From JAENVT01 sp963805445 (GTDB lineage: Bacteria; Actinomycetota; Acidimicrobiia; Acidimicrobiales; Ilumatobacteraceae), in contig CAWDUI010000047.1 in assembly GCA_963805445.1 (NCBI GenBank), positions 248,001-312,000 on the forward strand: 64,000 nucleotides of DNA. Reading direction: 5' to 3'. Below, in pieces: positions 17,479 through 25,935 of this stretch; position 1 is the stretch's first letter, and every line of letters starts with the position of its first letter. The notes under the pieces are model-generated. The model was not told the DNA's origin and searched no databases. It saw only the letters and a program-made list of their open reading frames with translations. Both the position numbers and the translations under genes were made by a program.

Positions 17479-18030
17479 TCACTTCTTACCGGTCTTGCCG
17501 GCCTTGCGGAGGACCTTCTCACCGAGGTAGCGCACGCCCTTGCCCTTGTACGGCTCTGGCTTGCGGATCGAACGGATGTTGGCGGCCACCTGGCCGACGA
17601 CTTCCTTGTCGATGCCCCGGATGATCACTCGGGTCTGTACGGGCACTTCGAAGGTGATCCCTTCGGGTGCGTCGACGATCACCGGGTGGCTGAAGCCCAG
17701 CGCCATGCGCAGCTTGTTCGGCGCAACGGCCTCGGCGCGGTAACCGACGCCGATGATCTCGAGTTCCTTGCTGAAGCCGTCGGTGACGCCGACGACCATG
17801 TTGTTGACCAGCGTGCGGGTCAGGCCGTGCAACGAGCGGCTCTCGCGCAGGTCGTCGGGACGCTCGACCACGATCATCTCGCTGTCGCGACGAACCGTGA
17901 TGATGCCCGGCAGTGACCGGCTGAGGGTGCCCTTCGGGCCTTTGACCGTGACGGTGTTCTCGGCGCCGCCGTCGATGGTGATGTCGACGCCGCCGGGGAC
18001 CGCGATTGGGGATTTACCGATACGAGACAT
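17479..18030 (-). CDS. rplF: 50S ribosomal protein L6
   Basis: 183 residues, two duplicated L6 folds. MSRIGKSPIAVPGGVDI at the start and the signature PEPYKGKGVRYLGE near the end, which contacts 23S rRNA near the sarcin-ricin loop. Confidence 0.97.
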   Translation of the reverse strand: MSRIGKSPIAVPGGVDITIDGGAENTVTVKGPKGTLSRSLPGIITVRRDSEMIVVERPDDLRESRSLHGLTRTLVNNMVVGVTDGFSKELEIIGVGYRAEAVAPNKLRMALGFSHPVIVDAPEGITFEVPVQTRVIIRGIDKEVVGQVAANIRSIRKPEPYKGKGVRYLGEKVLRKAGKTGKK

Positions 18031-18042
18031 GAGTTCTCCGAT

Positions 18043-18444
18043 TCACCACACGTAGCAAAGGACTTCGCCGCCCACTTTGCGCTTGCGCGCTTCGCGGTCG
18101 GTCATCAGCCCATGGCTGGTGGACAGGACGGCCACACCGAGACCGCCGAGGACGCGCGGCACGGCGTCGCCCTTGCGGTAGACCCGAAGGCCTGGTGTGG
18201 AGATGCGGCGGAGGCCGGAGATCGTGCGGTGACGCTCCGCCGAGTACTTCATCGAGATCGTCAACACGTCGCCGGGACCAGTGGTCGATGGCGCCGTGCT
18301 GAAGCCGTGGATGTAGCCCTCTTTGTGGAGGATGGTCGCCAGAGCGATCTTCTGCTTGGACGATGGCATGCGAACCTCATCGTGCATTGCCGTGTTGGCG
18401 TTGCGGATGCGGGTCAACATGTCTGCGATTGGGTCAGTCATCAT
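18043..18444 (-). CDS. rpsH: 30S ribosomal protein S8
   Basis: 133 residues. MTDPIADMLTRIRNANTA and the C-terminal GGLGVAVLSTSHGLMTDREA are conserved. Two ATGs lie in tandem; GAGGAG spacing favours 18444 over 18441. A key 16S rRNA-binding protein and, in some bacteria, regulator of the spc operon. Confidence 0.96.
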   Translation of the reverse strand: MMTDPIADMLTRIRNANTAMHDEVRMPSSKQKIALATILHKEGYIHGFSTAPSTTGPGDVLTISMKYSAERHRTISGLRRISTPGLRVYRKGDAVPRVLGGLGVAVLSTSHGLMTDREARKRKVGGEVLCYVW

Positions 18445-18454
18445 GATGCGCTCC

Positions 18455-18640
18455 TCACCAACTCGCCTTGGTCATGCCGGGGATCTCGCCGGCGTGAGCC
18501 ATGCTGCGAAGACAGACACGGCACAACCCAAACTTGCGGTACACCGAACGCGCCCGGCCGCACTTGCGGCAGCGGGTGTAGCCACGCACCTTGTACTTGG
18601 GCTTGGCATTCGCTTTGTTGATCAATGACTTCTTTGCCAC
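18455..18640 (-). CDS. rpsN: 30S ribosomal protein S14, type Z
   Basis: 61 residues with the zinc-ribbon cysteines CRKCGR and CRVCLRSM, typical of the short zinc form in actinobacteria. Located between rplE and rpsH in the usual order. Confidence 0.97.
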   Translation of the reverse strand: MAKKSLINKANAKPKYKVRGYTRCRKCGRARSVYRKFGLCRVCLRSMAHAGEIPGMTKASW

Positions 18641-18655
18641 TTCGATGCCCTTCCG

Positions 18656-19321
18656 TTACTTCTTCTTCGCAGAGGACTTGCCTGCTGCGCCCTTGCCGCG
18701 GAACGCTGGCCCGCGGCGCTTGATCTTCTCCGGTTGCGATACGTCGGCTTCGCGCTTGAACGGGAAGCCGAACGCATCGAGCAGCGCCTTGCCCTGCTCG
18801 TTGGTCGCGGCGGTGGTGACGATCGTGATGTCCATGCCCCGAGGAGCATCGATCTTGTCGTAGTCGATCTCCGGGAACACGACCTGCTCGGCAAGGCCGA
18901 ACGTGTAGTTGCCACGACCGTCCCAGCTGTTGGCAGGCAGGCCTCGGAAGTCGCGAATACGCGGGATGGCCACGCTGACCAGCCGATCGAAGAACTCCCA
19001 CATGCGGTCGCCGCGCAACGTGACCTTGCAGCCGATCGACTGCCCTTCACGAAGCTTGAAGCCGGCGATCGAATCACGAGACTTGGTGATCACCGGCTTC
19101 TGACCGCTGATCCTGGTGAGGTCCTTGACCGCGCCTTCGAGCAGCGACGGCTGCTGTGTGGCCCGACCGACACCCATGTTGATGACGATCTTTTCGATCT
19201 TCGGCACCTGCATGACGTTGGCCAGGCCGAGGTCGGTCTTCAGCGGGCCCTTGACGTCGTCGTGGTACTTCTGCTTGAGGCGCGGCATCGTTGCCGGTGC
19301 CGTTTCGGTTGCCGTGCTCAT
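18656..19321 (-). CDS. rplE: 50S ribosomal protein L5
   Basis: 221 residues, including an N-terminal extension of ~20 residues rich in Ala/Thr and a Lys-rich tail. The core has IEKIVINMGVGRA, GQKPVITKSRDSIAGFKLRE, and the RIRDFRGLP loop. Binds 5S rRNA and touches P-site tRNA and S13. Confidence 0.97.
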   Translation of the reverse strand: MSTATETAPATMPRLKQKYHDDVKGPLKTDLGLANVMQVPKIEKIVINMGVGRATQQPSLLEGAVKDLTRISGQKPVITKSRDSIAGFKLREGQSIGCKVTLRGDRMWEFFDRLVSVAIPRIRDFRGLPANSWDGRGNYTFGLAEQVVFPEIDYDKIDAPRGMDITIVTTAATNEQGKALLDAFGFPFKREADVSQPEKIKRRGPAFRGKGAAGKSSAKKK

Positions 19322-19629
19322 CCGATCACCTCGCCGGTGCGCTTGGCGACGCGAACCTTGGTTCCGTCGGCTTGGACCTTGTAGCCCACCCGGGTGGGCT
19401 TGCCCTTGTGCACCAGCATCACGTTGCTGGCATGGACCGGCATGTCGCGGTCGATGATCCCACCCTGTTGGGTGGTGCCGCGGGCCTTGGAGTGCTTCTT
19501 GGCGGTGTTGATGCCGTTGACGAGCACCTTGTTGTCGGCCGGGTAGACGTGAACGATCTCGCCCTGCTGGCCCTTGTCCTTGCCTGCGATCACCTTGACG
19601 GTGTCACCCTTCTTCAACTTCATGGTCAC
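19318..19629 (-). CDS. rplX: 50S ribosomal protein L24
   Basis: 103 residues. The KOW motif GDTVKVIAGKDKGQQGEIV is at the N-terminus. GTG 19629 overlaps the rplN stop and has GGAGG at four bases; an in-frame ATG at 19623 is the alternative. Early assembly initiator on 23S rRNA. Confidence 0.95.
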   Translation of the reverse strand: MTMKLKKGDTVKVIAGKDKGQQGEIVHVYPADNKVLVNGINTAKKHSKARGTTQQGGIIDRDMPVHASNVMLVHKGKPTRVGYKVQADGTKVRVAKRTGEVIG

Positions 19630-19994
19630 AGCACCTCCGGTGCCAGGGAAACGATGCGCATGAACTTCTTGTCTCGCAGTTCGCGCCCGACTGGCCCGAA
19701 GATGCGTGTTCCACGCGGGGTGAGATCGTCTTTGATGATCACGGCGGCGTTCTCATCGAAGCGGATGTAGCTGCCGTCAGGACGGCGCTTTTCTTTCTTG
19801 GTGCGAACGACGACGCACTTGACGACGTCGCCCTTCTTCACGCCGGCGCCGGGGATGGCGTCTTTGACGGTGGCGACGAAGATGTCGCCGATCGAGGCGT
19901 AGCGGCGGCGTGTGCCACCCAACACCTTGATGCACAGCACCTCTTTGGCGCCGCTGTTGTCGGCCACGCGAAGCCGTGATTCCTGCTGGATCAT
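19626..19994 (-). CDS. rplN: 50S ribosomal protein L14
   Basis: 122 residues, exactly the family length. MIQQESRLRVADNSGAKEVL, the TVKDAIPGAGVKKGDVVKCV loop and RGTRIFGPVGRELRDKKFM are canonical. Confidence 0.98.
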   Translation of the reverse strand: MIQQESRLRVADNSGAKEVLCIKVLGGTRRRYASIGDIFVATVKDAIPGAGVKKGDVVKCVVVRTKKEKRRPDGSYIRFDENAAVIIKDDLTPRGTRIFGPVGRELRDKKFMRIVSLAPEVL

Positions 19995-20016
19995 CGGAGT
20001 ACCTCCGCTGATCCAG

Positions 20017-20073
20017 CGCTCACTACGTTCGCCTGCTGAATCGCCGTCATACTTGTTCGCTCACTACGTTCGC
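20017..20073. repeat. Short direct repeat in the rpsQ-rplN spacer
   Basis: CGCTCACTACGTTCGC occurs at 20017-20032 and again at 20058-20073, the second copy running straight into a further GCTCACT. The ~80-bp gap between rpsQ and rplN is unusually long for this operon, and these repeats make up much of it. No hairpin is evident. Confidence 0.6.
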
Positions 20074-20463
20074 TCACTTTGCCCTCTCCAACACTTCGAC
20101 GACACGCCAGCGCTTGTTCTTGCTGAGCGGGCGGGTCTCCATGACGCGGACCTTGTCGCCGGTGTGGGCGTCGTTGGTCTCGTCGTGGGCGTAGAGGCGC
20201 TTGGTGCGCTTCATGAACTTGCCGTACTTGGCGTGGCGAACGCGCTCGATGACGGCGACGACGGCGGTCTTGTCCATCTTGTCGCTCACGACCAGGCCTT
20301 CGCGGGTCTTGCGGTTCTTGCGGGTCTCCGCATCGCCGACGACCTCGACGGGCGCCGCCTTCGCGGCCTTCGGTGCAGTGGCTGTGGCGACCGCTGCGGG
20401 TGCAGCCGTCTCGTCAGCTGCTTCTTCTGTGGTTGCCTCTGTGGCTGATTCTTCTTGTGACAT
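20074..20463 (-). CDS. rpsQ: 30S ribosomal protein S17 with N-terminal extension
   Basis: 129 residues. The S17 OB-fold core starts near residue 48 (NRKTREGLVVSDKMDKTAVV, KRTKRLYAHDE, GDKVRVMETRPLSKNKRW). Before it is a ~45-residue Ala/Glu/Thr-rich extension, so the protein is about 1.5 times the usual length. The ATG follows rpmC by two bases. Confidence 0.95.
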   Translation of the reverse strand: MSQEESATEATTEEAADETAAPAAVATATAPKAAKAAPVEVVGDAETRKNRKTREGLVVSDKMDKTAVVAVIERVRHAKYGKFMKRTKRLYAHDETNDAHTGDKVRVMETRPLSKNKRWRVVEVLERAK

Positions 20464-20465
20464 GT

Positions 20466-20681
20466 CTATTTCCCAGCCTCGGCGAGAGCGATCTCACGCT
20501 GACGGATGTAGGTGTTGATGCGGGCGATCTGACGGCGGACCGTGCGGATCTCGGCGTTGTTGTCGAGCTGGCCGGTGGCGTTGCGGAAGCGAAGGTTCAG
20601 CGCCTCCTGCTTCGTGGCGCGGAGCTCGTCGACCAGGCCACCGAGGTCGAGCTCTTTCAGTTCGATGTTGGTCTTGGCCAT
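20466..20681 (-). CDS. rpmC: 50S ribosomal protein L29
   Basis: 71 residues, two-helix hairpin. LVDELRATKQEALNLRFRNA and RRQIARINTYIRQREIA are typical. It sits near the polypeptide exit tunnel. ATG 20681 abuts the rplP stop. Confidence 0.97.
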   Translation of the reverse strand: MAKTNIELKELDLGGLVDELRATKQEALNLRFRNATGQLDNNAEIRTVRRQIARINTYIRQREIALAEAGK

Positions 20682-21097
20682 CAGTAGACCTCCTCGCGAG
20701 TGATGATGCGGGCCTTGATCGGCAGCTTCTGGATGGCCTTGGCGAGGGCCAGTCTGGCGATCTCTTCGTTGGGGTACGACAGCTCGAACAGCACGCGACC
20801 CGGGCGAACGACAGCCACCCAGAACTCGGGGTTGCCCTTACCGGAACCCATGCGGGTCTCGGCAGGCTTCTTCGTGACCGGCTTGTCGGGGAAGATGTTG
20901 ATCCACACCTTGCCGCCGCGCTTGATGGCGCGGGTCATGGCGATACGGGCGGCTTCGATCTGGCGGGCACTGAGCCAACCGGGCTCGAGAGCCTGAATGC
21001 CGTATTCACCGAAGGCCAGGTGGGCCCCACCCTTGGTGAGGCCGGTCATGCGACCACGGTGGTGCTTGCGGTGTGCGACTTTACGGGGCATCAACAT
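20681..21097 (-). CDS. rplP: 50S ribosomal protein L16
   Basis: 138 residues. MLMPRKVAHRKHHRGRMTGL and the loop PDKPVTKKPAETRMGSGKGN, which reaches towards the peptidyl-transferase centre. ATG 21097 is preferred because L16 usually begins ML-(I/M)-PR; 21091 is the alternative. Confidence 0.97.
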   Translation of the reverse strand: MLMPRKVAHRKHHRGRMTGLTKGGAHLAFGEYGIQALEPGWLSARQIEAARIAMTRAIKRGGKVWINIFPDKPVTKKPAETRMGSGKGNPEFWVAVVRPGRVLFELSYPNEEIARLALAKAIQKLPIKARIITREEVY

Positions 21098-21103
21098 GTT
21101 GAA

Positions 21104-21979
21104 TCAGTCCTCCCCACGGAAATGCGGGGCTTCCGAGCCGCCGTGAGTGCGGCGAGCGATCTCTTCTTCTTCGTCGAGCAGCTTCTCCAACTCGGGATCG
21201 GCTTCCTTGATCAACGGTGCGGCCTCGACGTCGCCCTCGGCCGGACGACGACCTGCCGACGACACGACGCGGCGCGGCTGACCGGCGCCTGACGGATCGC
21301 CGGCCGCCATGGCGGCCTCACGGGTGATCTTGTCGTCGTTGACGCTCTTGTAGGGCACGATGTCGCCCTTGTAGATCCACACCTTCACGCCGACGCGGCC
21401 ACTGGAGGTACGGGCCTCGCGGACACCGAAGTCGATGTCGGCGCGCAGGGTGTGCAACGGCACACGGCCCTCGCGGTACCACTCGGTGCGGCTCATCTCA
21501 GCGCCACCGAGGCGGCCCGAGCACTGCACGCGAATACCGAGGGCACCGGCCTTCTGAGCGTTCTGCACGGCGCGCTTCATGGCCCGACGGAAGGCGATGC
21601 GGTTGACCAACTGGTCGGCGACGCCCTGGGCGATCAGTGCTGCGTCGAGCTCGGGGCTCTTGATCTCGACGATGTTGAGCTGCACCTTGGGGTTGCCGGT
21701 GATCTCGGTCAACAACGCACGCAACTCGTCGGCCTGGGCTCCACGGCGACCGATCACAATGCCCGGACGGGCGGTGTGGATGTCGACGCGAACCTTGTCG
21801 CGAGTGCGCTCGATCTCGATGCGGCTGACGGCGGCGCTTTCCAGCTTCGTCATCAACGCCTTGCGGATCTTCCAATCCTCGGTGAGGTATTCCTTGTAAT
21901 CGCGCTCGGAGAACCAACGGCTCTTCCAATCGGTCGTGATGCCGAGTCGGAACCCGTAGGGATTGATCTTCTGGCCCAT
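21104..21979 (-). CDS. rpsC: 30S ribosomal protein S3 with acidic C-terminal tail
   Basis: 291 residues. MGQKINPYGFRLGITTDWKS, the KH domain GIVIGRRGAQADELRALLTE, and the C-terminal S3 domain with CSGRLGGAEMSRTEWYREGR. Beyond residue ~225 is a ~65-residue tail rich in Glu/Asp (ADPELEKLLDEEEEIA). ATG 21979 overlaps the rplV stop. Confidence 0.96.
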   Translation of the reverse strand: MGQKINPYGFRLGITTDWKSRWFSERDYKEYLTEDWKIRKALMTKLESAAVSRIEIERTRDKVRVDIHTARPGIVIGRRGAQADELRALLTEITGNPKVQLNIVEIKSPELDAALIAQGVADQLVNRIAFRRAMKRAVQNAQKAGALGIRVQCSGRLGGAEMSRTEWYREGRVPLHTLRADIDFGVREARTSSGRVGVKVWIYKGDIVPYKSVNDDKITREAAMAAGDPSGAGQPRRVVSSAGRRPAEGDVEAAPLIKEADPELEKLLDEEEEIARRTHGGSEAPHFRGED

Positions 21980-22863
21980 CAGTTGGCTCCCTCGTCGTCC
22001 GCTGCGTCTGCTGCCGGCTCGTCGCCGGCTTCGCTCATGTTGTCGGCTCGGGGGCAACTGGTAGCCCGCGGCTTCGGCGTTCTCGGCCGTGTCGAACCAC
22101 ACCTCTGCGATCGTGCGGTCGTAGAAGGGCGTGCCCGGCAGGTGGTACAGCATCGAGTCCGCATTGCCCTTGATCTCGTAACCCTCCGGCTGACTGTGTC
22201 GTCGAGCGGCGTGCGCACCCGTCGGCAGTTCGCCGGTGAACGTCGACGCATCGACGAGTGCGTGATCCTCGTGGTCGTGATCGTCGTGATCGTGATCGTG
22301 ATCGTGCTCTTGGAGGTCCTGGGCGTCACCGACCTTGCCACCACGTGCCTCGGCGGCACGCTGGCGGCTGCGCTCGACGCGGGCCCGGCGGCTGGCGGAG
22401 GTTCCACCGGCGGCGGGACGACGGCGACCCGAAGCGGTGCGCTTGGCCTCGCGGGCCTGGACGATCTCGAGACGGGCATCGTCGAGGCGGGCGAGCACGA
22501 TGGTGATGTGGCAGGTGCGCTTGTTGATGCGATTGCCACGGCCGCGGGCTCGGGGCGTGAACCGCTTCAGCGTCGGGCCTTCGTCGGCGAAGCACGCCTT
22601 GACGAACAGCTCGTCGGGATCCTGCTCGTCGTTGTTCTGTGCGTTGGCGACGGCACTGGCGAGCACCTTGCGGATGTCGTTCGACACCTCACGGTCGCTG
22701 AACTGCAGCACCTCGTCGGCACGCTTCACGGGAAGGCCACGGATCAGGTTCAGCACGACTCGGGCCTTGTAGGCCGACACGCGGCAGGTACAGGGCGCTG
22801 GCCTTGGTGCCACTGCGCTCGCCGGCCACCATGGTGGCCTCGTTCAACTTGGGACCGGTCATC
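21979..22863 (-). CDS. rplV: 50S ribosomal protein L22 with His/Asp-rich linker and C-terminal sunset-like domain, frameshifted
   Basis: The L22 core reads MTGPKLNEATMVAGERSGTK, then after an indel near 22785 RVSAYKARVVLNLIRGLPVK to RINKRTCHITIVLA. After the core come a basic linker, a His/Asp run (about 22262-22308, EHDHDHDHDDHDHEDHA), and a domain at 22050-22189 (GYEIKGNADSMLYHLPG, FYDRTIAEVWFDT, AEAAGYQLP). A five-G run at 22050-22054 hides a second indel; with one base removed the protein ends ADNMSEAGDEPAADAADDEG-AN. The extra domain is 76% identical to the one on L4. Confidence 0.9.
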
Positions 22864-23146
22864 AGCGGCGACCCTTCGTGTTCTTCTCTTGACCTGCGTG
22901 ATAGCGGAAGGTTCTCGTCGGGCTGAACTCGCCCAACTTGTGGCCGACCATCGACTCGGTGACATACACGGGTACGTGCTTGCGACCGTCGTGGACAGCG
23001 ATCGTGTGGCCGACCATGTCGGGGATGATCGTGCTGCGGCGACTCCAGGTCTTGATGACCTTGCGCTCGCCGGCGGTGTTCTGGGCGTCGACCTTCTTCA
23101 AGAGATGGTCGTCGACGAACGGGCCCTTCTTCAGGCTGCGTGACAT
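22862..23146 (-). CDS. rpsS: 30S ribosomal protein S19
   Basis: 94 residues. MSRSLKKGPFVDDHLLKKVD, TWSRRSTIIPDMVGHTIAVH and VTESMVGHKLGEFSPTRTF are canonical. Binds 16S rRNA in the head, next to S13. Its stop overlaps the rplV ATG. Confidence 0.98.
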   Translation of the reverse strand: MSRSLKKGPFVDDHLLKKVDAQNTAGERKVIKTWSRRSTIIPDMVGHTIAVHDGRKHVPVYVTESMVGHKLGEFSPTRTFRYHAGQEKNTKGRR

Positions 23147-23165
23147 TACGAATTACCCTTCATGA

Positions 23166-24005
23166 CTAGCGGCGTCCCTTCGACGTGCGGCGACGACGCA
23201 CGATCAACTGCTGCGACGGCTTGTTGACGTTGCGGGTGCGCACACCCTCTGGCTTGCCCCAAGGAGACACCGGCGGGCGACCACCGGACGTGCGGCCCTC
23301 GCCACCGCCGAGGGGGTGATCGACCGGGTTCATGGCGACGCCGCGTGTCTGCGGGCGCACACCCTTCCACCGGTTGCGGCCGGCCTTGCCGATCGTGATC
23401 AGTTCGTGCTCGCTGTTGCCGACCTCGCCCACCGTTGCTCGGCAGTCGATCAGCACGCGGCGCATCTCGGTCGAGGGCAGTCGCAGTGTGGCGAACTCGC
23501 CTTCCTTGGCGACCAACTGCACGGCGACACCGGCGGAGCGGGCCATCTTGCCGCCGCCACCAGGGCGCAGCTCGACGTTGTGGACCGTGGTGCCGACGGG
23601 GATGTACCGCAACGGCAATGCGTTGCCCGGCTTGATGTCGGCGCCTTGACCGCTGCTGACGTGGTCGCCCACCGTCAGACCCTTCGGAGCCAGGATGTAG
23701 GCCTTCTCTCCGTCTGCGTAGTGCAGCAGGGCGATTCGGCAGGTGCGGTTGGGGTCGTACTCGATGGCGGCGACCTTGGCGGTCACGCCGTCCTTCATGC
23801 GACTGAAGTCGACCATGCGATACGCACGCTTGTGGCCACCGCCACGGTGGCGAGACGTCTTGCGGCCGTAGACGTTGCGACCGCCACTCTTGCTCAGCGA
23901 CGAGAGCAGGGCCTTCTCCGGCGAGACCTTGGTGATCTCGGCGAAGTCGGACGTCGTCTGGAAGCGGCGACCGGGACTGGTTGGTTTACGTGAACGAATA
24001 GCCAT
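23166..24005 (-). CDS. rplB: 50S ribosomal protein L2
   Basis: 279 residues, intact. SGGRNVYGRKTSRHRGGGHK near residue 40 and the C-terminal GVAMNPVDHPLGGGEGRTSG holding the conserved His near the peptidyl-transferase centre. Confidence 0.98.
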   Translation of the reverse strand: MAIRSRKPTSPGRRFQTTSDFAEITKVSPEKALLSSLSKSGGRNVYGRKTSRHRGGGHKRAYRMVDFSRMKDGVTAKVAAIEYDPNRTCRIALLHYADGEKAYILAPKGLTVGDHVSSGQGADIKPGNALPLRYIPVGTTVHNVELRPGGGGKMARSAGVAVQLVAKEGEFATLRLPSTEMRRVLIDCRATVGEVGNSEHELITIGKAGRNRWKGVRPQTRGVAMNPVDHPLGGGEGRTSGGRPPVSPWGKPEGVRTRNVNKPSQQLIVRRRRTSKGRR

Positions 24006-24013
24006 GGTTCAGC

Positions 24014-24304
24014 TCAGTTCTCGAAGAGCGGGATCTCATTGCCCGCAGCCAGCTTGACGAGCGCCCGCTTGGTGTCGGGCTTGGAACCGGAGCGGTTGCT
24101 GCGACGCCCGCGCGTCACCTTGCCCTTCCGGTTGAGGGTGTTGACCTGCACGACGTCGACACCCCAGATGGCCTTGACGGCGTCGGAGATCTCCGGCTTG
24201 CTGGCGCTCGGGTGGACGATGAACGTGTACACGCCCTGCTCGATGAGGCCGTAGCTCTTCTCGGACACGACGGGTGCCAGGATGATGTCGCGGGGGTCTT
24301 TCAT
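24014..24304 (-). CDS. rplW: 50S ribosomal protein L23
   Basis: 96 residues. DPRDIILAPVVSEKSYGLIE and VEVK-like NTLNRKGKVTRGRRSNRSGS. Forms the tunnel-exit docking site for SRP and trigger factor. ATG 24304 overlaps the reconstructed rplD stop at 24301-24303 (ATGA), which supports the extended rplD reading. Confidence 0.97.
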   Translation of the reverse strand: MKDPRDIILAPVVSEKSYGLIEQGVYTFIVHPSASKPEISDAVKAIWGVDVVQVNTLNRKGKVTRGRRSNRSGSKPDTKRALVKLAAGNEIPLFEN

Positions 24305-25300
24305 GACTCGTCTTCCTTCTCACGCTGGCTGGGGGGCAGCTGATAGCCGGCGGCCTCGGCATCTTCGGTGGTGGCGAACCACAGCTCGGCCACCGTGCGG
24401 TTGTAGAACGCCGAGCCGGGCACGTGGTAGAGCTTCGACGAGGCGTTGCCCTTGATCTCGTACCCCTCTGGGGCCTCGCCGTCCTCGGTCGCCGCAACGG
24501 CGCCCTTCGGGATCTCGTCGTCATCGGCGGCCGCGATCTTCTTGGCCTCTTGCTTCGGAGCCTCAGCCTTGACCTCTTGCTTCGGAGCCTCAGCCTTGCG
24601 CTTCTTGCTTCGGAGCCTCAGGCTTTTCAGCGGCGGCTTTCTTGGCGGGGGCCTTCTTGGCAGGGGCCTTCTCGATGACTTCGCCGCCGCCGGGCAACGT
24701 GGCGTGGGAGAAGATCACGTAGTCGCTGCACAGCACGTCGTAGGCGTTGAGCTCGCGGCTCTCGATCAACTGCACGTCGGGCAGGTTGAGAAAGCTCTTG
24801 ATCGTGTTGGTGTCGTCGATGTCGACCACGACCAATGCCTTGCCTTCGACACCGAGTGCGCCGAGCAACTTGATGGCGTCCTTGGTCTTCGGTGTCTCGA
24901 ATCCCCACGAATCGACGACCACGATCTTGCCGTCGGCGGCGCGATCGCTGAGGGCCGACCGCAGTGCCAGCTTGATCATCTTCTTCGGGGTCTTCTGGTC
25001 GTACTTGCGCGGCTTCGGGCCGTGGGCCACGCCACCACCACTCATGTGTGGCGAGCGGCTGGAGCCCTGGCGGGCGTTGCCGGTGCCCTTCTGCTTGAAC
25101 GGCTTCCTGCCGCCACCACGCACTTCGGCACGAGTCTTGGTGCTCTGGGTGCCGCTGCGGCGTGCTGCCAGCTGGGCGGTGACGACCTGGTGCATCAGCG
25201 GCACGTTCGGCTGCACACCGAACATCGCTTCGTCGAGGTCGAGGTTGCCGGCATCCTTGCCGGCGGAGTTCTTGACGGTGATCGATGTCATCTCGGTCAC
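24301..25300 (-). CDS. rplD: 50S ribosomal protein L4 with repeat linker and C-terminal sunset-like domain, frameshifted
   Basis: The L4 core (~210 residues) contains the tunnel-loop region RGGGRKPFKQKGTGNARQGS. It is followed by a Lys/Ala linker, three KAEAPKQE-like repeats (DNA ~21-bp tandem repeats, 24545-24620), an acidic stretch, and the domain GYEIKGNASSKLYHVPG, FYNRTVAELWFAT, AEAAGYQLP (24329-24472). An extra base near 24600, inside the repeats, breaks the frame and would stop the protein at 24590. Reading through restores an open frame that ends exactly at the rplW start. GTG 25300 overlaps the rplC stop. Confidence 0.88.
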
Positions 25301-25932
25301 TTGCCCTTCACTGCGTTGCGGACGATGACGACGCCGCCGTTGGGACCCGGCACCGAGCCCTTCACCAGCAGCAGGTTGCGCTCGGTGTCGGCTTGCACGA
25401 CCTCGAGGTTGAGCGTGGTCACCTGCTCGTGACCCATGTGACCGGCCATCTTCAAGCCCTTGAACACGCGGCCCGGATAGCTGGCCGAGCCGATCGAGCC
25501 CGGGGCCCGGTGGTGCTTGTGGTTACCGTGGCTGGCGCCTTGGCCCTTGAAGTTGTGCCGCTTCATGCCGCCGGCGAATCCCTTGCCGCGGCTGACGGCG
25601 GTCACATCGACACGCTCGCCCTGGATGAGGGTGTCGACCTTGATCTCCTGGCCGACTTCGAAGCCGTCGACCGAGTCGAGCCGCAGTTCGACGACGCGAC
25701 GGCCGGGCTGCACGCCCGCCTTGGCGAAGTGCCCGGCCTGCGGCTTGGTGAGCTTCTTCGCATCCTTGTGGCCGAAGGTCACCTGGAGCGCCGAATAGCC
25801 GTCGCGCTCGGTGGTCTTCACCTGCACGATGCGGGCCGGCTCGACGCGGAGCACGGTGACGGGCACGACCTTGTCGTTCACCCACACCTGGCTCATGGCG
25901 ATTTTCTCGCCAACGATCGCTTTCAGTGCCAT
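25297..25932 (-). CDS. rplC: 50S ribosomal protein L3
   Basis: 211 residues. MALKAIVGEKIAMSQVWVND, SRGKGFAGGMKRHNFKGQGA and SIGSASYPGRVFKGLKMAGH are canonical; the central extension reaches the peptidyl-transferase centre. First gene of this transcript: rpsJ, which normally precedes it, is 13.6 kb away. Confidence 0.98.
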   Translation of the reverse strand: MALKAIVGEKIAMSQVWVNDKVVPVTVLRVEPARIVQVKTTERDGYSALQVTFGHKDAKKLTKPQAGHFAKAGVQPGRRVVELRLDSVDGFEVGQEIKVDTLIQGERVDVTAVSRGKGFAGGMKRHNFKGQGASHGNHKHHRAPGSIGSASYPGRVFKGLKMAGHMGHEQVTTLNLEVVQADTERNLLLVKGSVPGPNGGVVIVRNAVKGK

Positions 25933-25935
25933 GTC

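Noticed and set aside
21452..23143. Open frame of 563 codons antisense to rpsC-rplV-rpsS
   Set aside because: A shadow of three ribosomal genes; no ribosome site or recognisable domain.
24545..24620. Tandem repeats that might suggest a CRISPR-like array
   Set aside because: The units are contiguous, in frame and encode the KAEAPKQE linker of L4; there are no spacers.
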